DNA from: PALSA-505 sp035308365
Lineage (GTDB): Bacteria > Actinomycetota > Actinomycetes > Streptosporangiales > Streptosporangiaceae
DNA length: 64,000 bases
Direction of reading: 5' to 3'
Assembly: GCA_035308365.1 (NCBI GenBank)
Contig: DATGGU010000151.1
Coordinates: 28,832 to 92,831 of the forward strand
Shown: positions 41,888 to 50,715 of the stretch, piece by piece
Position numbering within the stretch: position 1 is the first letter of the stretch
How the letters are laid out: every line of letters begins with the position of its first letter
Program-made: the position numbers and the translations under genes
The notes under the pieces: model-generated
What the model was told of the DNA's origin: nothing
Database searches by the model: none
Seen by the model: only the letters and a program-made list of their open reading frames with translations

Positions 41888-43573
41888 CTAGAACGCCGGC
41901 GGTTCGGTGTAACTTCCCCACTCGGCCCGCAGCGCGCCGCAGATCTCGCCCAGGGTGGCCTCGGCCCGGGCGGCGTCCAGCATGGCTGGCACCATGTTGC
42001 CGCCCGACCTGGCCGCCTCGACCATCGCGGCGAGCGTGGAGTCCACCGCGGCCTGGTCGCGCCGGGCCCGGCGGCCGGCCAGTGTGGCGGCCTGTTCCCG
42101 CTCCACTTCGTGGCTGATCCGCAGGATCTCCAGCGGTTCCTCGGTGGTGGCGGTGTGGCAGTTGACCCCGACGACCTTCTTGTCGCCCTTCTCCAGTTTC
42201 TTCTGGTAGGCGAAGGCCGCCTCGGCTATCTCGGCGGAGAACCAGCCTTCCTCGATGCCACGCAGAATCCCGCCGGTCATCGTGTCGTCCGGGCTCATCG
42301 CCAGGATGCGGGCGAAGATGTCCTCGGCCTCGGCCTCCAGCTTGTCGGTGAGCGCCTCGACGTACCAGGAGCCGCCGAGCGGGTCGGCCACGTTGACCAC
42401 CCCGGTCTCCTCCATGATCACCTGCTGGGTGCGCAGCGCTATCTCGGCGGCCTTCTCGCTGGGCAGCGCGAGCACCTCGTCCAGCGCGTTGGTGTGCAGC
42501 GAGTTCGTCCCGCCGAGCACGGCGGCCAGCGCCTCGATCGCGGTCCGCACGACGTTGTTGTCCGGCTGCTGCGCGGTCAGCGAGACGCCGGCCGTCTGGG
42601 TGTGGAAGCGCAGCCACTGCGCCCGCTCAGTCTTGGCGCCGTAGCGGTCGCGCAGCCACCGGGCCCAGATCCGGCGGGCCGCCCGGAACTTGGCGATTTC
42701 CTCGAAGAAGTCGATGTGCGCGTCGAAGAAGAAGGACAGGCCGGGCGCGAACTTCTCGACGTCAAGCCCGCGGGACAGGCCGAGCTCCACGTAGCCGAAG
42801 CCGTCGGCCAGGGTGAACGCGAGTTCCTGCGCGGCCGTGGAGCCCGCCTCCCTGATGTGGTAGCCGGACACCGACAGCGGCTTGTAGGCGGGGATGTTGT
42901 GCCCGCAGTACTCCATCAGGTCGCCGATCAGCCGCAGATGCGGCTCCGGGCCGAACAGCCACTCCTTCTGGGCGATGTACTCCTTGAAGATGTCGGTCTG
43001 CAGGGTGCCGTTCAGCTTGCCGATGTCGGCGCCCTGGCGTTCGGCCGCGACCAGGTACATGCAGAACACCGGGACCGCCGGGCCGCTGATCGTCATCGAC
43101 GTGGTGATGCCGGCCAGCGGTATCCCGTCGAACAGGACGTCCATGTCCGCGGCCGAGTCGATGGCCACGCCGCAGTGCCCGACCTCGCCGAGCGAGCGTG
43201 GGTCGTCGGAGTCCCGGCCCATCAGCGTCGGCATGTCGAACGCGACCGACAGGCCCGCGCCGCCGGCCCGCAGCAGCATCTTGTACCGCTCGTTGGTCTG
43301 CTGGGCGCTGCCGAACCCGGAGAACTGGCGGATCGTCCACGACCTGCCCCGGTAGCCGGTCGGGTAGAGGCCGCGGGTGAACGGGAACTCGCCGGGCCAG
43401 CCGATCCGGTCGAACCCTGGCGGTTCGAAGCCAGCGGCCGGGCCGTAGACCGGGTCGACCTCCACCCCGGACAGCGTGCTGAAGTCCGCGTCCCGCACCC
43501 GGGATTCGCCGTAACGGCGCTGCCAGCGCTCCCTGCCGTCGTCCGCCCCGGTACCTGTGGCTTGCGCGTCCAT
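41888..43573 (-). CDS. icmA: Isobutyryl-CoA-mutase-type acyl-CoA mutase large subunit
   Basis: A 561-residue catalytic (TIM-barrel) subunit without a cobalamin domain; ATG at 43573 has GGGAGG upstream. Substrate-specificity positions read Phe84 in IRQFSGFG and Gln202 in EYIAQKEW, the isobutyryl-CoA mutase pattern rather than the Tyr/Arg of methylmalonyl-CoA mutase. SVSGYHIREAGSTAAQELAF and FHTQTAGVSLTAQQPDNNVVRT are strongly conserved. It interconverts isobutyryl- and n-butyryl-CoA with a separate B12 subunit (IcmB), which is not in this window. A MeaB chaperone gene lies 4 kb to the right. Confidence 0.9.
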   Translation of the reverse strand: MDAQATGTGADDGRERWQRRYGESRVRDADFSTLSGVEVDPVYGPAAGFEPPGFDRIGWPGEFPFTRGLYPTGYRGRSWTIRQFSGFGSAQQTNERYKMLLRAGGAGLSVAFDMPTLMGRDSDDPRSLGEVGHCGVAIDSAADMDVLFDGIPLAGITTSMTISGPAVPVFCMYLVAAERQGADIGKLNGTLQTDIFKEYIAQKEWLFGPEPHLRLIGDLMEYCGHNIPAYKPLSVSGYHIREAGSTAAQELAFTLADGFGYVELGLSRGLDVEKFAPGLSFFFDAHIDFFEEIAKFRAARRIWARWLRDRYGAKTERAQWLRFHTQTAGVSLTAQQPDNNVVRTAIEALAAVLGGTNSLHTNALDEVLALPSEKAAEIALRTQQVIMEETGVVNVADPLGGSWYVEALTDKLEAEAEDIFARILAMSPDDTMTGGILRGIEEGWFSAEIAEAAFAYQKKLEKGDKKVVGVNCHTATTEEPLEILRISHEVEREQAATLAGRRARRDQAAVDSTLAAMVEAARSGGNMVPAMLDAARAEATLGEICGALRAEWGSYTEPPAF

Positions 43574-43600
43574 GCCGTTACCTCCCATGCATCCGGGAAT

Positions 43601-43620
43601 TTAATAGGACGTCCTACTAA
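43601..43620. promoter_or_regulatory. 20-bp near-perfect palindromic operator before icmA
   Basis: TTAATAGGACGTCCTACTAA has a perfect 12-bp core (TAGGACGTCCTA) and only one mismatched pair overall. It sits 28-47 bp upstream of the icmA start, where it would overlap the promoter, as expected for a TetR- or MarR-type repressor. Confidence 0.65.
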
Positions 43621-43874
43621 TTTCCCTGTTATTGAGTGTACCCAGCCCCAACCAAACGACCAGGAGCGGCGTCATGAGATAGCAAGTGCCCGGACGTGAC
43701 AGGGGTACGCCCGGGCGTCGTCCAGTCTGGTCATGGCCGGCGATGCGGCAGAATGTAATGGGGAAACTCGTGCGCTGTTACCTCGGCGACGCCAACGCCT
43801 CAGCGAGTGGCGTTATGGTCATGCCGCAGCGGCCGATCGCGCCCCGATCGCTGAGCACCAGCAGGGGAGACTCG

Positions 43875-44372
43875 GTGGGCCGGTTCCTGGGCACTGACGC
43901 AGCCGCGGCGGAGGCGCTGTTCGACAGCACCTACCCGCGGCTTGCCGGGTGGGTCAGGCGCCTGGTCGATGACGACGACACCGCGCACGAAATCGCTTCG
44001 GAGGCGTTCACCCGGCTGCTGGCCAGGTGGTCCTCCCTCGACAACCCGCAAAGTTATCTGTACATGATCGCAACCAACCTCGTCCGTGACCACTGGCGCA
44101 AGACCGAACGGGAGCGCCGGGCCATGCGCACGGTCACCGCGTCGGCGGCGACCGACCACGTTCCGTCCCCGACCGGGGACGTCGACGTCCGGCAGCTCAT
44201 CCAGGGCCTGCCGGTCCGGCTGCGCAACGCCTTCCTGCTGCACTACTACGCCGGGTTCGCCGTCCGCGAGGTCGCCGCCATGCTCGGGCGGCCCGAGGGG
44301 ACGATCAAGGCCGACCTGTTCCAGGCGCGGGCGAAGCTGCGAGCCAGCATGAAGGGGGCCGCCGGTGACTGA
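43875..44372 (+). CDS. ECF-type RNA polymerase sigma factor
   Basis: A 165-residue protein from GTG after GGGGAG; the frame is open upstream with possible earlier starts near 43686-43815. Region 2 (EALFDSTYPRLAGWVRRLV, NPQSYLYMIATNLVRDHWRK) and region 4 (LPVRLRNAFLLHYYAGFAVREVA then GRPEGTIKADLFQARAKLR) are clear. The next gene overlaps its end by 8 bp and codes a membrane protein with a short cytoplasmic N-terminus, likely its regulator. Confidence 0.9.
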   Translation: MGRFLGTDAAAAEALFDSTYPRLAGWVRRLVDDDDTAHEIASEAFTRLLARWSSLDNPQSYLYMIATNLVRDHWRKTERERRAMRTVTASAATDHVPSPTGDVDVRQLIQGLPVRLRNAFLLHYYAGFAVREVAAMLGRPEGTIKADLFQARAKLRASMKGAAGD

Positions 44373-45804
44373 ACCACACGACGACCTCGACAACTGGCTG
44401 CACACGCGGATCGAGCCCATGCAGCCCCCGCCGGGAACCTTCGAGCGGATCAGGAAGAACGCGCGGCGGCGAAAGCGGCGGCAGGCACTGCTGTCGGCAG
44501 CGTCGGCGGGCGCCGTGGCGGCGGTGATCACGCTTGCCGTGGTGGCGCTGCCCAAGGTGGTGCCGACGGTGCTGCACCTGCACAGCCACCAGGCCGGCCA
44601 CTCCGCCGCCGCACCGGCGCCGTCCAGCTCGCCCATCTCCACCACGGCGGGCACGCCGTTCACCGCGCACAGCTATCCGGTGAACAGGCTGCCCAGCGTG
44701 CCGCCGAACTTCCAGGCCACCTCGGTCACGTTCGCGAGCCTGCAAACCGGCTGGGTGATCGGCCAGGCCGCCGTCGGCGTGCCCGGCTACTGCCGCACGG
44801 GATACTGCACGTCAATGGCACGGACCGACAACGCCGGGAAGAGCTGGTACGGGCTGCACGCGCCGCTGGCCGGCGCGCCGGACGGCCCGGCCGGGGTGAG
44901 CCAGGTCCGGTTCCTGAACACCGAGACCGGCTGGGCGTTCGGCCCGGAGCTGTTCGCGACGCACGATGGCGGCGCGACCTGGGCGCGGGTACCCGTTCCC
45001 AACGGGATGCGGGTGACCAGCCTGGAAACCGTCGGCAGCGCGGCGTTCGCGGTGTTCGCCCAATGCACCGGCACAGGCGAGGACTTCGCGGCGGGCTGCA
45101 CCCGGTTCTTCCTGTACTCCTCGCTCGTGACCGGCAACGACTGGACCCCGGTGCCCGGCCTGGCCGGGGGGTTCGCCCTGAACAGCGGCGCCGCCAGTTC
45201 GGCCACGATCGTGCTCACCCACAGCGTGGGCTACCTGTACACGCCGGACGGCAAGCTGTTCAGCGGCCCGGCCACCGCAGGGGCAGCCTGGCAGCTGGTC
45301 AGCCCCACCTCCCTGCCCTGCCTGCCCGGCCCGGCCGAGGCGGACGGGCAGCCTTCCGGCGGCCAGCTCGCCGCGTCCGCACCCGGCGATCTGGCGCTCG
45401 TCTGCCCGCCCGGCCAGGCCGGGGGAACCCAGTCCGGCGGCCATCCGCAGGTCATCTACACCTCGGTGAACGGCGGGCACAGCTGGCTGCCGCACGGTGG
45501 CCTGCCCATCCCCGCGACCGTGACGTCGCTGGCCGCCAGCACCGGCGGCGTGCTGGCGGTAGGCACCAGCCAGGGCATCGAGGTGTCGCCGGACAACGGC
45601 GCGACCTGGCGGCTGACGTTGCACGGGGCCGGGGTCAGCTACGTAGGCCTGACCAGCCCGCTCCAGGGCGTCGCCGTGCCCGCCGACACCAGCCTGCACC
45701 AGCTCTGGTTCACCTTCGACGGCGGGCAGAGCTGGCAGGCCTCGGCGATCGCCAACGGCTTATCCCCCGGTAAAGTCACCCGCCGCCAGCCGCAGCCCGC
45801 GTAG
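44365..45804 (+). CDS. Membrane-anchored BNR/Ycf48-like propeller protein, putative anti-sigma partner
   Basis: A 479-residue protein. The first ~40 residues are cytoplasmic (DDLDNWLHTRIEPMQPPPGTFERIRKNARRRKRR), then one membrane helix (AASAGAVAAVITLAVVAL). The outer part has BNR/sialidase-type repeats (DNAGKSWYGLH, HDGGATWARV, VNGGHSWLPHG, PDNGATWRLT, DGGQSWQAS), a propeller like Ycf48. Coupling to an ECF gene and this topology suggest it holds the sigma factor until an outside signal is sensed; a zinc anti-sigma motif was not seen. Its end overlaps the convergent MarR gene by 45 bp. Confidence 0.82.
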   Translation: MTEPHDDLDNWLHTRIEPMQPPPGTFERIRKNARRRKRRQALLSAASAGAVAAVITLAVVALPKVVPTVLHLHSHQAGHSAAAPAPSSSPISTTAGTPFTAHSYPVNRLPSVPPNFQATSVTFASLQTGWVIGQAAVGVPGYCRTGYCTSMARTDNAGKSWYGLHAPLAGAPDGPAGVSQVRFLNTETGWAFGPELFATHDGGATWARVPVPNGMRVTSLETVGSAAFAVFAQCTGTGEDFAAGCTRFFLYSSLVTGNDWTPVPGLAGGFALNSGAASSATIVLTHSVGYLYTPDGKLFSGPATAGAAWQLVSPTSLPCLPGPAEADGQPSGGQLAASAPGDLALVCPPGQAGGTQSGGHPQVIYTSVNGGHSWLPHGGLPIPATVTSLAASTGGVLAVGTSQGIEVSPDNGATWRLTLHGAGVSYVGLTSPLQGVAVPADTSLHQLWFTFDGGQSWQASAIANGLSPGKVTRRQPQPA

Positions 45805-46278
45805 CAGGCCGAACAGCTCAGCGAGCTGCCCGCTGTCGTACCCGGCCATGCCGAACTCCGCCGTCATCAGCTCCCCGGTGGCGGCCGTGACCACCTCCCG
45901 GCCACGATCGGTTATCTCGGCCAGCGTGCCCCGGCCGTCGCGCGGGTTAGGCTTGCGGACCACCAGGCCCTGCTTCTCCAGCCGGCCGATCGTGTTGGTG
46001 ACGCTGGTCGGGTGCACCATCAGCCGCTGGCCGATCACCCGCAGCGGCAGCGCGCCCGTCCGGCTGAAGCTCAGCAGCACCAGCGCCTCGTACCTGGCGA
46101 AGGTGAGCCCGTGCGGCTTGAGGATGCGGTCCAGCTCGCCCAGCAGGATCTGCTGCGCTCGCATGATCGAGGTGACGGCGGCCATGGCCGACGGCGGCCC
46201 GAACCGCCGCTCCCAGATGTCCGCCGCCCGGGCGATAGGGTCGAAGGGCAGCTCAAGCGGCTTCGCCACACCCGCCAC
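45760..46278 (-). CDS. MarR-family transcriptional regulator
   Basis: A 172-residue protein from GTG. The helical N-terminus (ADIWERRFGPPSAMAAVTSI) leads to LKPHGLTFARYEALVLLSFS and the winged helix LMVHPTSVTNTIGRLEKQGLVVRKPNPRDGRGTLAEITDRG. A typical MarR dimer that could bind a palindrome; the 20-bp palindrome before icmA is one candidate. Convergent overlap with the BNR protein gene. Confidence 0.9.
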   Translation of the reverse strand: MAGVAKPLELPFDPIARAADIWERRFGPPSAMAAVTSIMRAQQILLGELDRILKPHGLTFARYEALVLLSFSRTGALPLRVIGQRLMVHPTSVTNTIGRLEKQGLVVRKPNPRDGRGTLAEITDRGREVVTAATGELMTAEFGMAGYDSGQLAELFGLLRGLRLAAGDFTGG

Positions 46279-46341
46279 CGTAGCGTGCCGCAGCTCAGAT
46301 GCTGCCGCAGGTTGCGATCCAGCCAGAGCCGGCGCCCATGG

Positions 46342-47208
46342 CTACAGCTGCCCGGAGGCCGCTTCGGGTGTGGCGCGCTCGATGGCGGGCCAGCCGCTGT
46401 CGGCGTCGTGTTCGGCTCGCTCGGCCTTGCCACCACCACGCAGGCCGAACAACCGCTTGGCCAGCAGCAAGTAGACGGCGATCGCCACGTTGATGACCAG
46501 CGCCACGATCTTGAGCCAGGAGATGGTGCCGGTCAGCTCATATACCTCGAAGGGGATGAAGACGACCGTCGCCACGAACGTCAGGTACTCCGCCCACCGC
46601 TTGCCCAGCCAGAGGCCGATGGCCTCGACGCCCTCCAGGACCGCGTAGGCAGCGATCGCCACACCGATCAGGTCCAGGCTCCTGATGCTGAACGTGAAAA
46701 ACGTCTGGATGTCGTGCACGATGCCGTGCTTGCTGGTGGTGACCGGTCCGCCCACGCCGCCCTGCAGGTCTTTGATGATCTTGGTGAAGTCCTGGCTGAG
46801 AGTGGCCCGGTTGTTGGCGAACAACAAGACCACGGCGGCCAGCGCACTCAGGGCCAGGAAGTGCACGATCCGGTCTATGGCGATCAGGCGCAGTACGTAG
46901 CGGTCGCGCAGCGGCCTGCCCCGCAGCGGGAGGGCGATCTCGTCCCGCGACGGCGGGTACTTCCGGGCAGGCTGCTCCGGCGGCAGCAGCGGCAGCCACG
47001 AGTCGCAGCGCATGCACCGGTACCAGCGCAGGCCACCCGAATCGCGGGCGAACAGTGCATCCTCAGGACGTAGCCCGGCCGCGTCGGTGCCGAGCAGTTC
47101 GTGACCGTGCAGCCCGCAGCCGATCAGCTCATACCGCAGCTTCGGGCGATAGCGGCGCGGCTTCTCCGTTCCTGGCGCTGGCACATGCCCCGATGGGGAA
47201 ACGTTCAT
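46342..47208 (-). CDS. DUF2127 family membrane protein
   Basis: A 288-residue protein. The first ~100 residues contain a zinc-ribbon-like pair of Cys motifs (GCGLHGHE and YRCMRCDSWLPL). Four membrane segments follow: IDRIVHFLALSALAAVVLLF, DLIGVAIAAYAVLEGVEAIG, YLTFVATVVFIPFEVYEL and IVALVINVAIAVYLLLAKRL, the DUF2127 pattern. The function is unknown. Confidence 0.85.
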   Translation of the reverse strand: MNVSPSGHVPAPGTEKPRRYRPKLRYELIGCGLHGHELLGTDAAGLRPEDALFARDSGGLRWYRCMRCDSWLPLLPPEQPARKYPPSRDEIALPLRGRPLRDRYVLRLIAIDRIVHFLALSALAAVVLLFANNRATLSQDFTKIIKDLQGGVGGPVTTSKHGIVHDIQTFFTFSIRSLDLIGVAIAAYAVLEGVEAIGLWLGKRWAEYLTFVATVVFIPFEVYELTGTISWLKIVALVINVAIAVYLLLAKRLFGLRGGGKAERAEHDADSGWPAIERATPEAASGQL

Positions 47209-47265
47209 GACGCTAGCTTGCCAGGGTGCCGGCGAATCCTTGGCAGCGGTGCTCGCGCTGCTGGT

Positions 47266-47637
47266 TCAGTCCCAGCCGGTGAAGCTCTTGGCCGCGAGGC
47301 AGAACTCGTTGCCCTCGGGGTCTTGCATCACGGTCCAGCGGTGTCCCGGGATCTGGTGCTCGCCGGCGACTGTGGCGCCAAGCCGGACCAGCTCATCGAT
47401 GGCTGTGGGGGCTGGATCCACCAGGTCGAGGTGAACGCGGTTCTTGGCCCGCTTGATCTCGGGCACCTTGTTGAAGTACCAGGCCGGCTCCTGCCGCCCG
47501 GCGTCGGTCCCGCCGATCGAAGCAAACCATTCGCTGCTGCCCTCATCGAGTGGGCGGCCCAGCACCGCCGACCAGAAGGCCGCCAGCTTCAGCACGTCGT
47601 CGCAGTCGAAGGCGATGTTGCCGAGCCTGGCCGTCAT
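47266..47637 (-). CDS. VOC/glyoxalase-like protein
   Basis: A 123-residue protein from ATG with GGGAGG upstream. LGNIAFDCDDVLKLAAFWSAVLGRP and NRVHLDLVDP then GHRWTVMQDPEGNEFCLA are the two beta-alpha-beta-beta-beta blocks of the glyoxalase_6-type VOC fold, with His and Glu ligand positions (VHLD, NEFC). The substrate is unknown. Confidence 0.88.
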   Translation of the reverse strand: MTARLGNIAFDCDDVLKLAAFWSAVLGRPLDEGSSEWFASIGGTDAGRQEPAWYFNKVPEIKRAKNRVHLDLVDPAPTAIDELVRLGATVAGEHQIPGHRWTVMQDPEGNEFCLAAKSFTGWD

Positions 47638-47706
47638 GACATCCTCCCTTGGGTGCCTGGCGGGGATCGCCGCCGGCCGTCCAGGCCGCCGGAGCCCGCG
47701 CACCAG

Positions 47707-48705
47707 CTACGGCGCGGCTTCCGGGTCGCTGATCAGCGTGCCGACGAGCTGGTCGGCGGCCGTGAAAGGATCGAGCTCGCCGCCGGCGACCTGGGCCGCC
47801 ACCTCGTCGAGCCCCTCCGGCAGGCGCTTCATCCTGCGGCGCAGCGCGGCCAGGGCGATCCCGGCCACCTCTTCCCTGGACCTGGCCAGCCGCCGCCGCT
47901 CGTGCTCGCCCGAGGAGGCCAGCCAGGCCCAGTGCGCGTCGAGTTTGCCGGCCAGCTCCGAAATCCCCTCGCCGGTGCTGGCGACCGTGCTCACGATCGG
48001 CGGCTTCCAGCCGGACCAGTCCGGGTCGCCCCGGCCGCCCAGTGCGATCATGTTGCGCAAGTCCCTGACCGCCTGCTGCGCCTGCGGCCGGTCCGCCTTG
48101 TTCACCGCGAACACGTCAGCGACCTCCAGGATGCCGGCCTTGGCCGCCTGGATGGAATCGCCCATCCCGGGGGCGACCAGCACGATCGTGGTGTCGGCCA
48201 GCGAGGCTATCTCCACCTCGGCCTGGCCGACCCCGACGGTCTCGATCAGGACCAGGTCGAAGCCGGCCGCATCCAGGACACGCAGCGCCTGCGGCGTGGC
48301 GACGGCCAGCCCGCCGAGGTGACCCCGGCTGGCCATCGACCGAATGAACACGCCGTCGTCGGTCGCGTGGTCCTGCATCCGGATCCGGTCGCCGAGCAGC
48401 GCCCCGCCGGTGAACGGCGAGCTCGGGTCGACCGCGATCACGGCGACCCGCAGGCCTTCGTTCCGGTACGCCTTGACCAGCGCGCCGGTCATGGTGGACT
48501 TGCCCACGCCCGGCGATCCGGTCAGGCCGACGACCCGGGCGCCGCCGGTCAGCGGCGCCAGCGCCGCCATGATCGGCCGCAGCTCCGGTGCGCCGTTCTC
48601 GATCAGGGTGACCAGCCGGGCCAGGGCCCGTGGGTCACCGGTCCTGGCCCGCTCGATGAGCCGGCCGGGACCGGTGGTGAGGGTGCTGGCGGCCCGGTCA
48701 GGCAC
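47707..48705 (-). CDS. meaB: MeaB/ArgK-type G3E GTPase, acyl-CoA mutase chaperone
   Basis: A 332-residue protein from a GTG overlapping the thiolase stop region by 8 bp. Walker A GLTGSPGVGKST, switch region VIAVDPSSPFTGGALLGDRIRM, LIETVGVGQ and the NKAD guanine motif are intact. It loads and protects the B12 cofactor of acyl-CoA mutases. Partner candidates are IcmA in this window and a methylmalonyl-CoA mutase elsewhere, since a methylmalonyl-CoA epimerase gene is close by. Confidence 0.94.
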   Translation of the reverse strand: MPDRAASTLTTGPGRLIERARTGDPRALARLVTLIENGAPELRPIMAALAPLTGGARVVGLTGSPGVGKSTMTGALVKAYRNEGLRVAVIAVDPSSPFTGGALLGDRIRMQDHATDDGVFIRSMASRGHLGGLAVATPQALRVLDAAGFDLVLIETVGVGQAEVEIASLADTTIVLVAPGMGDSIQAAKAGILEVADVFAVNKADRPQAQQAVRDLRNMIALGGRGDPDWSGWKPPIVSTVASTGEGISELAGKLDAHWAWLASSGEHERRRLARSREEVAGIALAALRRRMKRLPEGLDEVAAQVAGGELDPFTAADQLVGTLISDPEAAP

Positions 48706-49900
48706 CGCTGGCGCCCTGTGCGGGCACCCTGAGCAGCAGCGCGTCGCCCTGGCCGCCGCCGCCGCACAGCGCGGCCGCGCCCAGGCCGCCACCGCGCCGC
48801 CGCAGCTCATAGGCCAGGTGCAGCGCGATCCGCGCCCCGGACGCGCCGATCGGGTGGCCGAGCGCGATCGCGCCGCCGTTCACGTTGACCTTCTCCGGTC
48901 CCACGCCCAGATCCCGCATGGACTGGATGGCGACGGCGGCGAATGCCTCGTTGATCTCGATCAGATCCAGGTCGGCGACCCTCGCCCCGGCCTTGCGCAG
49001 CGCATGGGCGATAGCGCCGGACGGCTGGGAGAGCAGCGAGTTGTCCGGCCCGGCCACATTGCCGTGCGCGCCTATCCCGGCCAGCACCGGAGCGCCGCGC
49101 TCGGCGGCGGCTTCGGCTGACATGACGACGACGGCGCACGCCCCGTCGGAGATCTGCGAGGACGAGCCCGCCGTGATCGTGCCGTCGGCGCCGAACGCCG
49201 GGCGGAGCTTGCTCAGCCCCTCGGCGGTTGTCTCCGGGCGGACGCCCTCGTCGGCGTCGAACACGATCGGCTCGCCGCGCCGCTGCGGCACCTCGACGGC
49301 CACGATCTCCGCGTCCAGCAGCCCGTTCTTGATCGCCTCGGCCGCCCGCTGGTGCGACCGGGCGGAGAACTCGTCCTGTTCCTCGCGGCTGATGCCGGCC
49401 CGGACGGCGTGCCGCTCGGTGGAGCCGCCCATCGAGATGTGGTCGAAGGCGTCGGTCAGGCCGTCGTGCGCCATGGCATCCAGCAGCTCGGCCGAGCCGT
49501 ACCGGTAGCCGGCCCGCGCGCCGTTCAGCAGGTGCGGCGCCCCGGTCATCGACTCCATCCCGCCGGCCACCACGATGTCGTACTCGCCCGCCCGGATGAG
49601 CTGGGCGGCAAGCGCGATGGCGTCCAGGCCGGACAGGCACACCTTGTTGATCGTGATGGACGGGACGGACATCGGGATGCCGGCCGCCACCGCCGCCTGC
49701 CGGGACGGGATCTGGCCGGCGCCGGCCTGCAGCACCTGACCCATGATCACGTAGTCGACCTGGTCGCCGGTGATCCCGGAGCGGTCGAGCGCCGCCTTGA
49801 TGGCGAAGCCGCCGAGCTCGGCGGCCTTGAAGTCCTTGAGCGAGCCGAGCAGCCGCCCGAAGGCGGTCCTGGCCCCTCCCACGATCACCGCTTCCCGCAT
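48698..49900 (-). CDS. Acetyl-CoA acetyltransferase (thiolase)
   Basis: A 400-residue thiolase. Nucleophile Cys88 in NKVCLSG, GGMESMTGAPHLL, NVNGGAIALGHPIGASG (catalytic His) and ALCGGGGQGDA (second Cys) are all present. It acts in acetoacetyl-CoA formation or beta-oxidation. The gene is co-transcribed with meaB and divergent from the epimerase gene. Confidence 0.95.
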   Translation of the reverse strand: MREAVIVGGARTAFGRLLGSLKDFKAAELGGFAIKAALDRSGITGDQVDYVIMGQVLQAGAGQIPSRQAAVAAGIPMSVPSITINKVCLSGLDAIALAAQLIRAGEYDIVVAGGMESMTGAPHLLNGARAGYRYGSAELLDAMAHDGLTDAFDHISMGGSTERHAVRAGISREEQDEFSARSHQRAAEAIKNGLLDAEIVAVEVPQRRGEPIVFDADEGVRPETTAEGLSKLRPAFGADGTITAGSSSQISDGACAVVVMSAEAAAERGAPVLAGIGAHGNVAGPDNSLLSQPSGAIAHALRKAGARVADLDLIEINEAFAAVAIQSMRDLGVGPEKVNVNGGAIALGHPIGASGARIALHLAYELRRRGGGLGAAALCGGGGQGDALLLRVPAQGASGA

Positions 49901-50007
49901 CGGCGCGACCTCCCTGTCCTGCCTGGCTGCCCGTCCCGGATCATCCCTGACACGGGACGTCTGCCACGATACCTAGAGCCGTGGGCTTCTCATCGAGGAG
50001 GCATGTG

Positions 50008-50442
50008 GTGCATACCCTGCTGACCCGTATCGACCATGTCGGAATCGCCTGCCGGAACCTGGACGAGAAGATCTCGTTCTATGAATCGGCGTTCGGCCTC
50101 ACCGTGGTAAGCCGCGAGGTAAACGATGAACAAGGCGTCCGTGAAGCCATGCTGCATGTCGCCGAGGGCCCCGCCGGATCGTCTTACATTCAGTTGCTCG
50201 AACCGCTCGGCCCGGACACTCCGGTCGGCCGGTTCATCGAGCGGCGCGGCGAGGGAATGCACCACATCGGATATGGCGTGACCGATCTCACTCACGCACT
50301 GAGCACGCTCGCCGCGGATGGGATCAGGCTGATCGACGAGCGTCCCAGGCACGGTTCGATGGGCGCTGCCGTGGCGTTTCTGCACCCCAGGGGCATGGGC
50401 GGCGTGCTGACCGAGCTGGTGCAGGCGCCACTCGCTGAATAG
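50008..50442 (+). CDS. Methylmalonyl-CoA epimerase
   Basis: About 144 residues from GTG 6-7 bp after GAGGAGG (an adjacent GTG at 50005 is equivalent; an upstream frame reaches 49981). IDHVGIACRNLDEKISFYESAFGL, MHHIGYGVTDL and GGVLTELVQ are the epimerase/VOC blocks with metal-binding His and Glu. It converts (S)- to (R)-methylmalonyl-CoA in propionate metabolism. Divergent from thiolase. Confidence 0.92.
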   Translation: MHTLLTRIDHVGIACRNLDEKISFYESAFGLTVVSREVNDEQGVREAMLHVAEGPAGSSYIQLLEPLGPDTPVGRFIERRGEGMHHIGYGVTDLTHALSTLAADGIRLIDERPRHGSMGAAVAFLHPRGMGGVLTELVQAPLAE

Positions 50443-50715
50443 GCGTTATATACCATCAGCCCTGACAGAGCGGGACAGCCCTCTCATATACGAAAGAGTG
50501 GATATTCGGGCTGAGGAGTGAGAAGGCACAACCTAAACATCGTGGACGGAGTACGCTGCCATGGGTTGGGCGGTGAGGCTTGTGACGATCCGCACCGGCC
50601 GGGGTGGGGTGCAGGGAGGCCTGGTGTGAGTACTCCCCCGGCAGTCGGGTCAGCAAGCCGAAGCCGCTAACGTGTCGCGTGCCCTCACCTTTACCTACTC
50701 CCAGGATCAGGCGCC

